64,000 nucleotides of DNA from Mesorhizobium escarrei (GTDB lineage Bacteria; Pseudomonadota; Alphaproteobacteria; Rhizobiales; Rhizobiaceae): positions 62,001 to 126,000 of the forward strand of contig NZ_CAKXZT010000113.1 in the NCBI RefSeq assembly GCF_935825525.1, in the 5' to 3' direction. The number at the start of each line of letters is the position of its first letter. Positions within the stretch are counted from its first letter, which is position 1. Below the pieces are notes generated by a model. That model was not told the origin of the DNA and made no database searches. It saw only the letters and a program-made list of their open reading frames with translations. Shown here one piece after another: positions 39,319 to 47,898 of this stretch. A program made the translations under genes and the position numbers.

Positions 39319-40581
39319 TTAGGTCTTCGCCGTCCTTTCGCCGAGCCGCGCCCGTCGGTCCTGCAGGAACCGGCGCACGGCCGGGTCGCGTTCGAGGCCG
39401 ATGGCCCGGTCATAGGCTGCGGCCGCTTCCCGGGTTTTGCCGAGCCTGGCCAGAAGACCGGCAAGTGCGGCCCAATAGGGCTGGTAGTCGGCAAGCCGCT
39501 TGTCTCCACCAAGCTCATCAAGTGCATTCAATCCCGCCTCGGCGCCGTCTGCCTCGGCAATGGCCACCGCGCGGTTGATCGACATCACCGGCGAGCCGGC
39601 AATCGCCCACAGCGCGTCGTAGAGATGTCTGATCGCGACCCAGTCGGTCCGCCCGGTCAGCCGCCTGGTCGTATGGGCGGATTGCACGGCTGCCTCGAGC
39701 TGGTAGCGGCCGACGACGCCCTTGGTCGCGGCGCGTCTGAGCAGCGTCTCGGCTTCGTCGATCAAGCCACCGTCCCACAGCGCAAGCTCCTGCTCGGCCA
39801 ATGGTACATAGTCGCCGGCGGCGTTGCGCCGCGCCGCACGCCGCGCCTCGGCAAACAGCATCAGCGCCAGCAGGCCGAGCGCTTCCGGCTCATCCGGCAT
39901 CAGCGACGCCACCAGCCGACCGAGCCAGATGCCTTCAGTCGCCAGATTGCGGCGCCGGGTTTCGGTGCCGTCCGGGTCGGCCCAGCCTTCGGCGAACGCG
40001 GCGTAGATCGCTTCCAGCACCGCATCCAGCCGCTCACCAAGCTCTGCCCGCTCCGGCACGCGGAACGGAATGCCGGTCTCGCGTATGCGGCTTTTGGCGC
40101 GCACCAGGCGCTGGCCCATCGTTGCCGGCGACACTAGGAAGGCGGAGGCGATCGTCGCTGCGTCGAAGCCCAGAATGGTCTGCAGGATCAGTGGCGCGCG
40201 CACGCCGGCCTCGATCGCCGGATGGGCGCAAGCAAACATCAGCCGCAGCCGCTCGTCGGGCAGGTCTTCGTCGCCCATGCGTGCCTCGATCTCCTCGGCG
40301 ATCAGCCTGAGATGGTCGCGGCCAGCCTCGCTGGTCAGCCGCCGCCGGATCGCATCGACGCGACGTCGGCGCGCCACCGCCAGCAGCCAGGCTTCCGGCT
40401 TCTCGGGCACGCCGGTTTGCGGCCAGCGCTCCAGCGCCGCCGCAAAGGCGTCGGCCAGTGCGTCCTCGGCGCCGGCCACGTCACGCATGCGCGCTGCGAG
40501 ATAGGCGACCAGCTTGCCGTAGCTTTGCCGGGCGGCCGCTTCCGCCGCCGCCCGCGCGATCTCCGGGCGACTGTCCATCAC
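39319..40581 (-). CDS. ECF42-type RNA polymerase sigma factor (DUF6596)
   Basis: A 420-aa protein with sigma region 2 (about 20-85; LVAYLAARMRDVAGAEDALADAF, PEAWLLAVARRRRVDAIRR in parts) and sigma region 4 (ATIASAFLVSPATMGQRLVRAK). A long helical C-terminal extension (DUF6596/TPR-like, about 190-420) is typical of ECF42 factors. These lack a classical anti-sigma factor and are encoded next to DGPF/YCII proteins, as here. The target promoter is unknown. Confidence 0.9.
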   Translation of the reverse strand: MMDSRPEIARAAAEAAARQSYGKLVAYLAARMRDVAGAEDALADAFAAALERWPQTGVPEKPEAWLLAVARRRRVDAIRRRLTSEAGRDHLRLIAEEIEARMGDEDLPDERLRLMFACAHPAIEAGVRAPLILQTILGFDAATIASAFLVSPATMGQRLVRAKSRIRETGIPFRVPERAELGERLDAVLEAIYAAFAEGWADPDGTETRRRNLATEGIWLGRLVASLMPDEPEALGLLALMLFAEARRAARRNAAGDYVPLAEQELALWDGGLIDEAETLLRRAATKGVVGRYQLEAAVQSAHTTRRLTGRTDWVAIRHLYDALWAIAGSPVMSINRAVAIAEADGAEAGLNALDELGGDKRLADYQPYWAALAGLLARLGKTREAAAAYDRAIGLERDPAVRRFLQDRRARLGERTAKT

Positions 40582-40585
40582 ATGA

Positions 40586-40954
40586 TCATTTCTCAGATAA
40601 GTACTCCGTCATTTCCCAGATCGGTCGCACCTCGACCGTGCCGGTGCTGGCTGCCGGACAGCGCGCAGCCCATTCGATGGCCGTGTCGATGTCCGTCGCC
40701 TCGATCATGTAGAAGCCGGCGAGTTGCTCCTTGGTGTCGGCATACGGGCCGTCGAGCACGTTGGTCTTGCCGTTAGCCATCCGCACAGCGGTGGCCGCCT
40801 GGGTCGGGCGCAGCCGGTCGCCGGCCAGCCATGCGCCGGATTTCTTCAACGCTTCGGTATAAGCGCCGTAGGCCGCGAGGGTCTGCTCGGTGCTCTCGCG
40901 CGGCGCATTCGCCATTGCGGCTTCGTCATTGTAGATCAAAAGCATGTATCGCAT
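40586..40954 (-). CDS. YCII-related (DGPF-domain) protein
   Basis: 122 aa from ATG 40954 with a GGGAGAAG site. YCII fold: MRYMLLIYNDEAAM at the start, ALKKSGAWLAGDRLRP, and the family motif as DGPYADTKEQLAGFY near the middle. It lies 4 bp upstream of the ECF42 sigma gene on the same strand, the standard partner of that sigma group, and is probably a target and/or modulator of it. Confidence 0.9.
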   Translation of the reverse strand: MRYMLLIYNDEAAMANAPRESTEQTLAAYGAYTEALKKSGAWLAGDRLRPTQAATAVRMANGKTNVLDGPYADTKEQLAGFYMIEATDIDTAIEWAARCPAASTGTVEVRPIWEMTEYLSEK

Positions 40955-41195
40955 GGTCTTCTCCCGTGGTTTCGAAGGCCGCGTCGTTGCCGGCCGATCC
41001 AAAGTCGCGCGTCCTCGCCCGATTTCGACAGGCGCTGCAAAAATCTTTCGGCTCGAATGGCATCTCGCGCAAGCCTGCATGTCCAGCGGCGTCGACCGTT
41101 GGTCTAATCGGCGCAATTGCGGGTTGGCATTTCCTGCCCGCTGTCTAAACTCGCCTCGGGTCGTGCGGTGGCAGATATTTCAGGGAGGAGATCAC

Positions 41196-42155
41196 ATGCA
41201 TAATTTCAGGACGAAGTTTATTGCCGCCGGCGCGCTGGCGCTGTCGCTGGGCCTTGGCGCGGCGTCGGCCAAGGCGCAGGAATTCATCAACGTGCTGACC
41301 GGCGGCACCTCGGGCGTCTATTATCCGCTCGGCGTCGCACTGTCGGAAATCTACGGCAAGGGCATTGAGGGCGCCCGCACCCAGGTGCAGGCGACGAAAG
41401 CTTCGGTCGAGAACCTCAATTTGTTGCAGCAGGGCAAGGGCGAGATCGCTTTCGCGCTCGGCGATGCCGTCAAACTGGCCGCCGAGGGCAACACCGAAGC
41501 CGGCTTCCCGGGCAAGCTCGACAAGCTGCGCGGCGTCGCCGCCATCTATCCCAACTATATCCAGATCGTTGCCAGCAAGGAGTCCGGCATCAAGACGCTT
41601 GCCGACCTCAAGGGCAAGAGCCTGTCGGTCGGCGCGCCGGCTTCCGGCACCGAGCTCAACGCCCGCGCCATCTTCGCCGCCGCCGGGCTGAAATATGAGG
41701 ATCTCGGACGGGTCGAGTATCTGCCCTTCGCCGAATCGGTCGAACTGATCAAGAACCGCCAGCTCGACGCCACGCTGCAATCGGCCGGCCTCGGCGTCGC
41801 CTCGATCCGCGACCTCGCCACGTCGGTGCCGATCAACGTCGTCGCCGTACCGGCGCAGGACGTCGCCAAGATCGGCTCGCCCTATCTTTCGGTGACCATT
41901 CCCAAGGGCACCTATGAGGGCCAGACCGAGGACGTCGCGACCGCCGCCGTCGGCAATTTCCTCATCACCCACGCCGACGTCTCCGACGAGACCGGCTATC
42001 AGATGACCAAGCTGCTGTTCGAAAATCTCGACCAGCTCACTGCTGCCCACGCCGCCGCCAAGACGATCGACATGGCCAAGGCGCTCGACGGCATGCCGGT
42101 GCCGCTGCATCCTGGCGCCGAGCGGTATTACAAGGAAAAGGGATTAGTGAAATAG
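41196..42155 (+). CDS. TAXI-family TRAP transporter solute-binding protein
   Basis: A 319-aa periplasmic protein with a signal peptide (about 1-28, ending ASAKAQE). The TAXI hallmark VLTGGTSGVYYPLGVALSEIY follows at once, then the ...LKGKSLSVGAPASGTE segment. Ribosome-binding site AGGGAGGAG. It delivers an organic acid or similar solute to the fused TRAP permease encoded 180 bp downstream. Ligand unknown. Confidence 0.92.
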   Translation: MHNFRTKFIAAGALALSLGLGAASAKAQEFINVLTGGTSGVYYPLGVALSEIYGKGIEGARTQVQATKASVENLNLLQQGKGEIAFALGDAVKLAAEGNTEAGFPGKLDKLRGVAAIYPNYIQIVASKESGIKTLADLKGKSLSVGAPASGTELNARAIFAAAGLKYEDLGRVEYLPFAESVELIKNRQLDATLQSAGLGVASIRDLATSVPINVVAVPAQDVAKIGSPYLSVTIPKGTYEGQTEDVATAAVGNFLITHADVSDETGYQMTKLLFENLDQLTAAHAAAKTIDMAKALDGMPVPLHPGAERYYKEKGLVK

Positions 42156-42158
42156 GGC

Positions 42159-42320
42159 CGCTCCCTCCCCCTTGAGGCGAGGGTGGCCCCGTAGGGTCGG
42201 GAGGGGTCCTCGGCGACGCGCTCCTTATTCAGGCAAAGGCCGAGGCAGTTGAGGTTACCCCACCCGTCCATCCGCCTTCGGCGGCTGTCCACCCTCCCCT
42301 CGAGGCGGAGGGGCGCCCCG
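42159..42320. repeat. intergenic inverted repeat inside the TRAP operon
   Basis: Blocks CCCTCCCCCTTGAGGCGAGG and the complement of CCACCCTCCCCTCGAGGCGG flank about 110 bp, with a small CCGCCTTCGGCGG hairpin. The design is similar to, but distinct from, the RIME-like copies. It lies between the TAXI-binding-protein gene and the permease gene, so it would be transcribed and may shape the mRNA. Confidence 0.55.
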
Positions 42321-42334
42321 CCAGGAACCCGCCA

Positions 42335-44437
42335 ATGACCGACGCCCATCCCGAAACGCCAACCGTTCTTTCCCCCACCGCCGAAGCCCCGCTCGAAGGC
42401 CTGCCGCCGGGTTTCGGCGAAGGCATCGCGGGCAAGGCCGCCTTTCTCATCGCCATCGCCTTCTCCATCTTCCAGATCTACATTGCCGCCTATGGCAGCT
42501 TGCCGAGCCAGGTGGTGCGCGCCATGCATGTCGGCTTCTTGCTGCTGCTCGGCTTCGGCCTGGTCGCCAACCTGCGCGCCACAAGCATACCGGCCAAAGC
42601 AACGTTCTGGACGCTCGGCCTGCTCGGCTTTGCCACCGGCCTCTACAATTGGGTGTTCTATGCCGACCTCATCCGGCGCTCCGGCTTCCTTACCACGCCG
42701 GACCTGATCATCGGCACGGTGCTGGTCGTTCTGGTCTTCGAGGCCGGGCGGCGGCTGATGGGGCTGCCGCTTGCCCTGATCGCCTTGATCTTTCTCGCCT
42801 ACGCTTTCTTCGGCAATCATCTGCCGCCGCCCTTCATCCATCGCGGCTATGATTTCGCACAGCTCATTGACACCTTCGCCTTTGGCACCGAAGGCATCTA
42901 CGGCACGCCGGTCTACGTCTCGGCCGCCTATATCTTCATTTTCGTCGTCTTCGCCGCCTTTCTCGAACGCGCCGGCATGATCGCACTGTTCAACGATTTC
43001 GCGCTTGGCCTGGTCGGCACGTGGCGCGGCGGCCCGGCCCAGGTCTGCGTTCTGTCCTCGGCGCTGATGGGCACCATTTCCGGCTCCGGCGTCGCCAATG
43101 TGGTGGCCAGCGGCCAGTTCACCATTCCGCTGATGAAGCGCTTCGGCTTCCGTTCGGCTTTCGCCGGCGCGGTCGAGGCGACCTCTTCGATGGGCGGCCA
43201 GATCATGCCACCGGTGATGGGCGCGGTCGCCTTCATCATGGCCGAGACGCTGAACATCCCCTATGCCGAGGTGGTCAAGGCAGCGATCATCCCGGCGCTG
43301 CTCTATTTCGGCGCCTGCTTCTGGCAGGTGTACCTGGAAGCCGGCAAGGCCGGCCTGCAGGGCATGGCCAAAGCGGACCTGCCCAATCCGTGGCACGCAG
43401 TTAGAAGGCATTGGCCGCTGGTGCTGCCGCTGGCCGCGCTCATCTATCTTCTGTTTGCCGGCTATACGCCGATCTTCGCCGGCACCATGGGGCTGGCGCT
43501 GACCATCGTGCTCATCCTTGGCACGCCGCTGGCGGCATTGATCGGGCCGCTTGCCTTCCGCATCGTCTTCTGGCTCGCGCTGGGGCTTGCCGCCGCCTCC
43601 TTCATGAAGTTCGGCGTCAGCATCCTCAGTTTTGTCATCGCCGGGCTCGTCATCGCCTGCGTCACCTTCAGGGGCGGACGCGAAACGCTGCAGATATGCA
43701 TCGATTCGCTTGCCGAGGGAGCGAAGAACGCGCTGCCAGTCGGCATCGCCTGCGCCATCGTTGGCATCGTCATCGGCACTTTGACGCTCACCGGCATCGC
43801 CTCCACCTTCATCGGCTGGATCATCTCCATCGGCGAGAACAATCTGTTCCTGTCACTGGTGCTAACAATGCTCACCTGCCTGGTGCTCGGCATGGGCATC
43901 CCGACGATCCCCAACTACATCATCACCTCCTCGCTGGCCGGGCCGGCACTGCTGTCACTCGGCGTGCCGCTGGTGGTCAGCCATATGTTCGTCTTCTATT
44001 TCGGCATCATGGCCGACCTCACACCGCCGGTGGCGCTGGCCGCCTTCGCCGCCGCACCGATGGCCAAGGAAAGCGGCCTCAAGATCGGCCTCCAGGCCAC
44101 CAAGCTTGCCGTCGCCGGCTTCGTCGTGCCGTTCATGGCGGTCTATACCCCGGCGCTGATGCTGCAGGATCCTGGCCCGATCGCCGCCCAGTTCGGCTAT
44201 CCCGTCGAGGTCGCCTATATCGTCGCCAAGGCCTGCATGGGCATTGCCCTGTGGGGCGCAGCCGCCGTCGGGTTCCTCGCCCGGCGCATGGCCTGGTGGG
44301 AACGTCTCGTCGCCTTCGCCGCCGGCGTGTTGCTGGTAGCCGCACTGCCTGTCACCGACGAAGCCGGCTGGGCGCTCTCTGTCGCCTGGATCGGCTGGCA
44401 CTGCTGGCGGGCGCGGCAAGTCACCGGCACCGCATGA
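42335..44437 (+). CDS. TRAP transporter permease, fused small and large subunits (TAXI type)
   Basis: A 700-aa integral membrane protein with about 18 hydrophobic segments. The first four (about 25-170) correspond to the DctQ-like small subunit, and the rest to the DctM-like large subunit with GTWRGGPAQVCVLSSALMGT, SGSGVANVVASGQFTIPLM and ADLTPPVALAAFAAAPMAKE. Fused permeases go with TAXI binding proteins. It should be sodium-driven. Its stop overlaps the DUF1850 gene. Confidence 0.92.
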   Translation: MTDAHPETPTVLSPTAEAPLEGLPPGFGEGIAGKAAFLIAIAFSIFQIYIAAYGSLPSQVVRAMHVGFLLLLGFGLVANLRATSIPAKATFWTLGLLGFATGLYNWVFYADLIRRSGFLTTPDLIIGTVLVVLVFEAGRRLMGLPLALIALIFLAYAFFGNHLPPPFIHRGYDFAQLIDTFAFGTEGIYGTPVYVSAAYIFIFVVFAAFLERAGMIALFNDFALGLVGTWRGGPAQVCVLSSALMGTISGSGVANVVASGQFTIPLMKRFGFRSAFAGAVEATSSMGGQIMPPVMGAVAFIMAETLNIPYAEVVKAAIIPALLYFGACFWQVYLEAGKAGLQGMAKADLPNPWHAVRRHWPLVLPLAALIYLLFAGYTPIFAGTMGLALTIVLILGTPLAALIGPLAFRIVFWLALGLAAASFMKFGVSILSFVIAGLVIACVTFRGGRETLQICIDSLAEGAKNALPVGIACAIVGIVIGTLTLTGIASTFIGWIISIGENNLFLSLVLTMLTCLVLGMGIPTIPNYIITSSLAGPALLSLGVPLVVSHMFVFYFGIMADLTPPVALAAFAAAPMAKESGLKIGLQATKLAVAGFVVPFMAVYTPALMLQDPGPIAAQFGYPVEVAYIVAKACMGIALWGAAAVGFLARRMAWWERLVAFAAGVLLVAALPVTDEAGWALSVAWIGWHCWRARQVTGTA

Positions 44438-44811
44438 GCCTCTGTATCCTCGCCGCCGGCAAGACGGTGACGCTCACGGTGGTCACCTTCACGCTCGCCT
44501 GGACGCATTCGGTGGAAAAGACGCATTGGCAGGAGAACTGGAAGGTGACGCCTTCCGGCTTGCAGATCGCCGAGGCACGGATCAAGGGCTCGGGCGCCGG
44601 CATGGAACCGCCGGAAGGCTCGGTGCTGCGGGACGGTTGGTGGGCCTATAAACCCAAGATGGCGCCGCAGCGGCGCCTCGTGCTCGCGGCCTCTGGCGCG
44701 ACGGGTGAAGGCTGGACGCTGTGCACGGTTCAGGGCTGCCGCGAACTGGGCAAGGCGGCAGGCGACACGACCGTGCTGGAGCCGTGCGAAGGTTCGAGCC
44801 AGCCGCGGTAG
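44434..44811 (+). CDS. DUF1850 protein associated with TAXI-TRAP
   Basis: 125 aa from ATG 44434, overlapping the permease stop by 4 nt. It has an N-terminal hydrophobic stretch, then WTHSVEKTHWQENW and ARIKGSGAGMEPPEG, the conserved core of DUF1850. This family is nearly always encoded beside fused TAXI-TRAP permeases; its role is unknown, perhaps assembly or stability. Confidence 0.88.
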   Translation: MSLCILAAGKTVTLTVVTFTLAWTHSVEKTHWQENWKVTPSGLQIAEARIKGSGAGMEPPEGSVLRDGWWAYKPKMAPQRRLVLAASGATGEGWTLCTVQGCRELGKAAGDTTVLEPCEGSSQPR

Positions 44812-44911
44812 CGGACGATCGGCAAGGGGATGCGGGACCTCATCCTCCAGGGCTTTGTCGGATGTCGAGTGCCGGGCACATCACATCCCGCGGGCCGAAG
44901 ACGCTCCATCG

Positions 44912-45907
44912 TTAGCCGCCAAACCCGGATTCCGACTGAGCAAGCCAACGCTCTTCCTTGCGGAAGAATGCTTTGAAAAACAGAATGTCGGAAGCCGAAC
45001 TGATTGCCCGTGCGATCAACGCGGTTGCGAGCACGGCAAAGATCAGGCGAACGAAAAACACACTGGTGAAGTCTGCACCCAGAGCGATGACAACCAGTGT
45101 GTCCTCTATGAGACTGTGGGCAAAGCCCATAAACACGCAAGCGAGGAAGATCTGGCGCGGCTCTACGCTGGTCGTGCGCGCCTCGCGGATCAGCAGTCCC
45201 GCGCCATAGGAAATTCCAAGAAGCAGACCGACCCCAGTGAACGGTATCGCTTGTGACTGGATGCCGGCAAGACGAAAGAGCGGTGCAAGCCCCTTGTTCA
45301 GCCAACCCAGGATACCCGACACCTTGAGTAGCTCGATCAGCCAGCTCAGCGCGATGAGAATGACAAGCATGGTTGCCAGGGTTTTGAGCATGCTTAGAAA
45401 AAATCTGCTCCAGTCAGTGCCTTCGCTCATTGGTATCCACGCCGGCTTCAGGGGCTCGGATAGCCATCCGGTTGCTGCGAATATCTGGTGCAGGAGCATG
45501 GCAAGGATCAATCCACCGCCAATACGAAGCGCCGCAGTGACCACGAAGCTTGGCCCAACCTTCTGAATGATGCGTTGTTCAATCGGAATGGCATGCGCAA
45601 ATAGCAAAAGGGTTGAAAGAACGGTCATGTCGGCAGTGCTCAGCGTTGAAACCGGAGCCAGCGTGAACACGGTCACCGCCGCGCCCCAAATTCCCACCAG
45701 CAATCCTGTCAGCCAGGCAAGGGCGAGCTCGGGCGGCAGTCCAACCAGCGTCATGAGAGGCGCGAAGAACGGAGAGATCGCCCGGATGACACCAAGATCC
45801 TGCAGGATCTGTGTGACTATCGTGACCGGAACGATGATGCGGACCAATTCCCAATAGATTTCAAGCGTTTCCAGCGTCTTCCGATAGAGGGCGGCCTGCA
45901 CTGCCAT
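44912..45907 (-). CDS. nucleoside-recognition (Gate) domain membrane protein
   Basis: 331 aa from ATG 45907 with a GGAGA site. A polytopic membrane protein with about eight helices. Two Gate/nucleoside-recognition modules can be seen: first around [15 protein letters not shown]...[16 protein letters not shown], second around [19 protein letters not shown]. Such proteins resemble spore-maturation SpmA/B and nucleoside transporters; substrate unknown. Divergent from an Lrp regulator across an operator-like region. Confidence 0.82.
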   Translation of the reverse strand: MAVQAALYRKTLETLEIYWELVRIIVPVTIVTQILQDLGVIRAISPFFAPLMTLVGLPPELALAWLTGLLVGIWGAAVTVFTLAPVSTLSTADMTVLSTLLLFAHAIPIEQRIIQKVGPSFVVTAALRIGGGLILAMLLHQIFAATGWLSEPLKPAWIPMSEGTDWSRFFLSMLKTLATMLVILIALSWLIELLKVSGILGWLNKGLAPLFRLAGIQSQAIPFTGVGLLLGISYGAGLLIREARTTSVEPRQIFLACVFMGFAHSLIEDTLVVIALGADFTSVFFVRLIFAVLATALIARAISSASDILFFKAFFRKEERWLAQSESGFGG

Positions 45908-45972
45908 GGCGATGTCTCCGTAATTTGACGCCAAATGACTAGCGTGAGACGATTCGCATTTGTGGTCAAAAT

Positions 45973-45998
45973 TTGCAGATTTGTGCAATAAAATTGCA
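45973..45998. promoter_or_regulatory. candidate Lrp-type operator
   Basis: A perfect palindrome TGCAAT-AAA-ATTGCA lies at 45984-45998. Its left arm also pairs with an upstream TTGCA (45973-45977) as TTGCA-N6-TGCAA. The AT-rich inverted repeats are in the 119-bp gap between the divergent Lrp and membrane-protein genes, about 30 bp before the lrp start. The layout suggests auto-control and control of the transporter. Confidence 0.6.
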
Positions 45999-46026
45999 TA
46001 CCGGCAGACGACGACGGAGGACCGGA

Positions 46027-46479
46027 ATGGACCGGATCGACAGCAAGCTTCTCACGCTTTTGCAAGAAGACGCTTCGCGAACCAATGCCGACCTGGCGGC
46101 GGAGGTCGGGCTTTCGCCGTCCAGCTGCTTGCGCCGTATACGGCGGCTTAAGTCAGCCGGTGTCATCGACCGCGTTGTCGCGCTACTTAATCCAGCCAAG
46201 GCCGGCAGGGGGATGAAGGCTATCGTCACGGTCGAGCTGGAGCGCCACGGCGAGCAACACATGCGCCGCTTCCTCGAGCTTGCCGTCATGGAACCAGCGG
46301 TGATCCAGGCCTACAGTGTAAGCGGCTCGACCGACGCTGTCCTTATGCTGCGCCTGATGGATATGGACGAGTTTGACACTTTTTGTGAGCGGCTGTTCCG
46401 AGATCGGACGAATGTGGCGCGGTATTACACCATGTTTGTAATTCGAACCGCCAAGGAGACGACCGTAATCCCGCTCTAG
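46027..46479 (+). CDS. Lrp/AsnC-family transcriptional regulator
   Basis: 150 aa from ATG 46027 (GGAGG site); an in-frame upstream start would overlap the operator. N-terminal HTH (about 4-60: [39 protein letters not shown]) and C-terminal RAM/ligand domain ([20 protein letters not shown]). It most likely controls the divergent membrane-protein gene in response to an amino acid or similar small molecule. Confidence 0.92.
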   Translation: MDRIDSKLLTLLQEDASRTNADLAAEVGLSPSSCLRRIRRLKSAGVIDRVVALLNPAKAGRGMKAIVTVELERHGEQHMRRFLELAVMEPAVIQAYSVSGSTDAVLMLRLMDMDEFDTFCERLFRDRTNVARYYTMFVIRTAKETTVIPL

Positions 46480-46735
46480 ATTTTTGGAGGCCAACTCGGC
46501 GGAAGGATCTCGGGGGCGGTCACGCCAGTCCCGGCTGCTGGTGTCAAACGGCGCTAAGCTTGCCGGAGGCGAGATCAAAGCCCCAGAAAACTCGAAGCCC
46601 TGGAATCTCAGAACCTTGGCGTTATCGCACGCCGCCTCTCGGCTAGCGCAGGACGTTCCGTGCGATAGGTGGTCGCACGGTGATCGGCGGCCGGCCTGCA
46701 TATCCGGCTGTCGTGACGGCTTTCCATGGTCATCA

Positions 46736-46882
46736 TCAGTGCGCGCTGATGCCGAGCGTGTGGCCGCGGCGTGCGCATGCGGGGCCTGGGCCGCGCATGT
46801 AATAGCGCTCCGGCCGATAGGTCGGCGCGACGAATTCGCGGATGGCGGCAGCGTAGCCGATGAGGCGCGTCAAGAAGTTCAT
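46736..46882 (-). CDS. 48-aa conserved-looking small protein
   Basis: A short frame (ATG 46882 to TGA 46736) begins MNFLTRLIGYAAAIREFVAP and contains YRPERYYMRGPGPACARRGH. Amphipathic N-terminus, basic aromatic middle, and an AGGG-type ribosome-binding site 5 nt upstream. Too short for most gene finders. No function recognised; the composition looks unlike the random Arg-rich frames around it. Confidence 0.45.
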   Translation of the reverse strand: MNFLTRLIGYAAAIREFVAPTYRPERYYMRGPGPACARRGHTLGISAH

Positions 46883-47299
46883 TTTCCCTGTCCCTGTCCC
46901 GATTTCGGATGTCCCTTCCGATTGTGTGGGATCATAGCGTCGAGGCGTGAATACTCGGTGAACACGATGTTAATCTTTGGTCAAAAAGGCCTTGGTTCGT
47001 GGCTGGAATGCGGCTGATTCGGGGTCTTTCCATGCAGTTCGTCGGCATTCCGGCTAGTGTGACTTTTGCATCACATATGTTTCGTTTGGATGTCGCTCCG
47101 ACGCGCTTGTGTTTCAACTTTGGCCGGTTCCGCGAAATTTTCGTGCTTGGTCAAATTTCCCTGCTTATTCGGAAAGCCAGGAACCCGTCCGATAGAAGCA
47201 CGTTGACGCTGAGGGCCGGGACCAACCCGGCCCAGCGGCTTCCGAGCGGAACCGCCGCCGGAACCCCCAACACAGCAAGAACAATGGAAAGGCAAAGCC
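46883..47299. other. intergenic region upstream of the YciE-like gene
   Basis: No gene seen. It carries the EcfG-type promoter at 47180-47204. The stretch 46960-47160 is more AT-rich than its surroundings. Confidence 0.4.
47180..47204 (+). promoter_or_regulatory. EcfG (general stress) sigma promoter
   Basis: GGAAC (47180-47184) and CGTT (47201-47204) are separated by 16 bp, an exact match to the alphaproteobacterial general-stress-response consensus. It lies about 95 bp upstream of the YciE-like start on the same strand. Confidence 0.65.
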
Positions 47300-47806
47300 A
47301 TGGGTTTCTTTTCGAAAGACATCAAGACGCTGGACGACCTCTTCGTCCACACGCTGCGCGACATCTATTACGCCGAGAAACAGATCGAGAAGTCGCTGCC
47401 GAAGATGATCGACAAGGCGACCGATCCGCAGTTGAAAGCCGGCCTGGAGAAGCATCTCGGCCAGACCAAAGGTCATATCGAGCGGGTCGAGAAGGTGTTC
47501 GAACTGCATGGCGTGAAGGCCAAGACGGTCAACTGTCCGGCCATCGACGGCATTCTCGAGGAAGCCGATGAAGTCAGCGGCGACATCGACGACAAGGACG
47601 TCCTCGACGCCGCCCTGATCGCCTCCGCGCAGGCGGTCGAGCACTACGAGATAACCCGCTACGGCACGTTGATCGCCTGGGCCAAGCAGCTTGGCCGCAC
47701 CGACTGCGCCAATGTCCTGGCCAACAACATCAAGGAAGAGCAGGCGACCGACCGCAAGCTCACCGAGATTGCGGAAGCCAAGGTCAACCTTCAGGCCGCC
47801 GAGTAG
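47300..47806 (+). CDS. YciE-like ferritin-fold stress protein (DUF892)
   Basis: A 168-aa four-helix-bundle protein. DUF892 markers: LDDLFVHTLRDIYYAEKQIE at the start, and Glu/His pairs EKHLGQTKGHIERVEKVFE and SAQAVEHYEITRYGTLI that could bind a di-iron centre. YciE proteins are induced under osmotic and oxidative stress; the EcfG-type promoter upstream fits that. Followed by the ligD remnant. Confidence 0.9.
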   Translation: MGFFSKDIKTLDDLFVHTLRDIYYAEKQIEKSLPKMIDKATDPQLKAGLEKHLGQTKGHIERVEKVFELHGVKAKTVNCPAIDGILEEADEVSGDIDDKDVLDAALIASAQAVEHYEITRYGTLIAWAKQLGRTDCANVLANNIKEEQATDRKLTEIAEAKVNLQAAE

Positions 47807-47898
47807 ACTCGCGATCGAGGCAACGCCGGACAACCGGCTTTGCCTCACTTTCCGTACCTGGACGTCGACCGTATGATGCGCCACGCTCGTTCGAGGGA

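Noticed and set aside
42128..43411. 427-codon minus-strand frame
   Set aside because: Antisense shadow of the TRAP permease gene with Gly/Asp/Glu/His-rich shadow composition.
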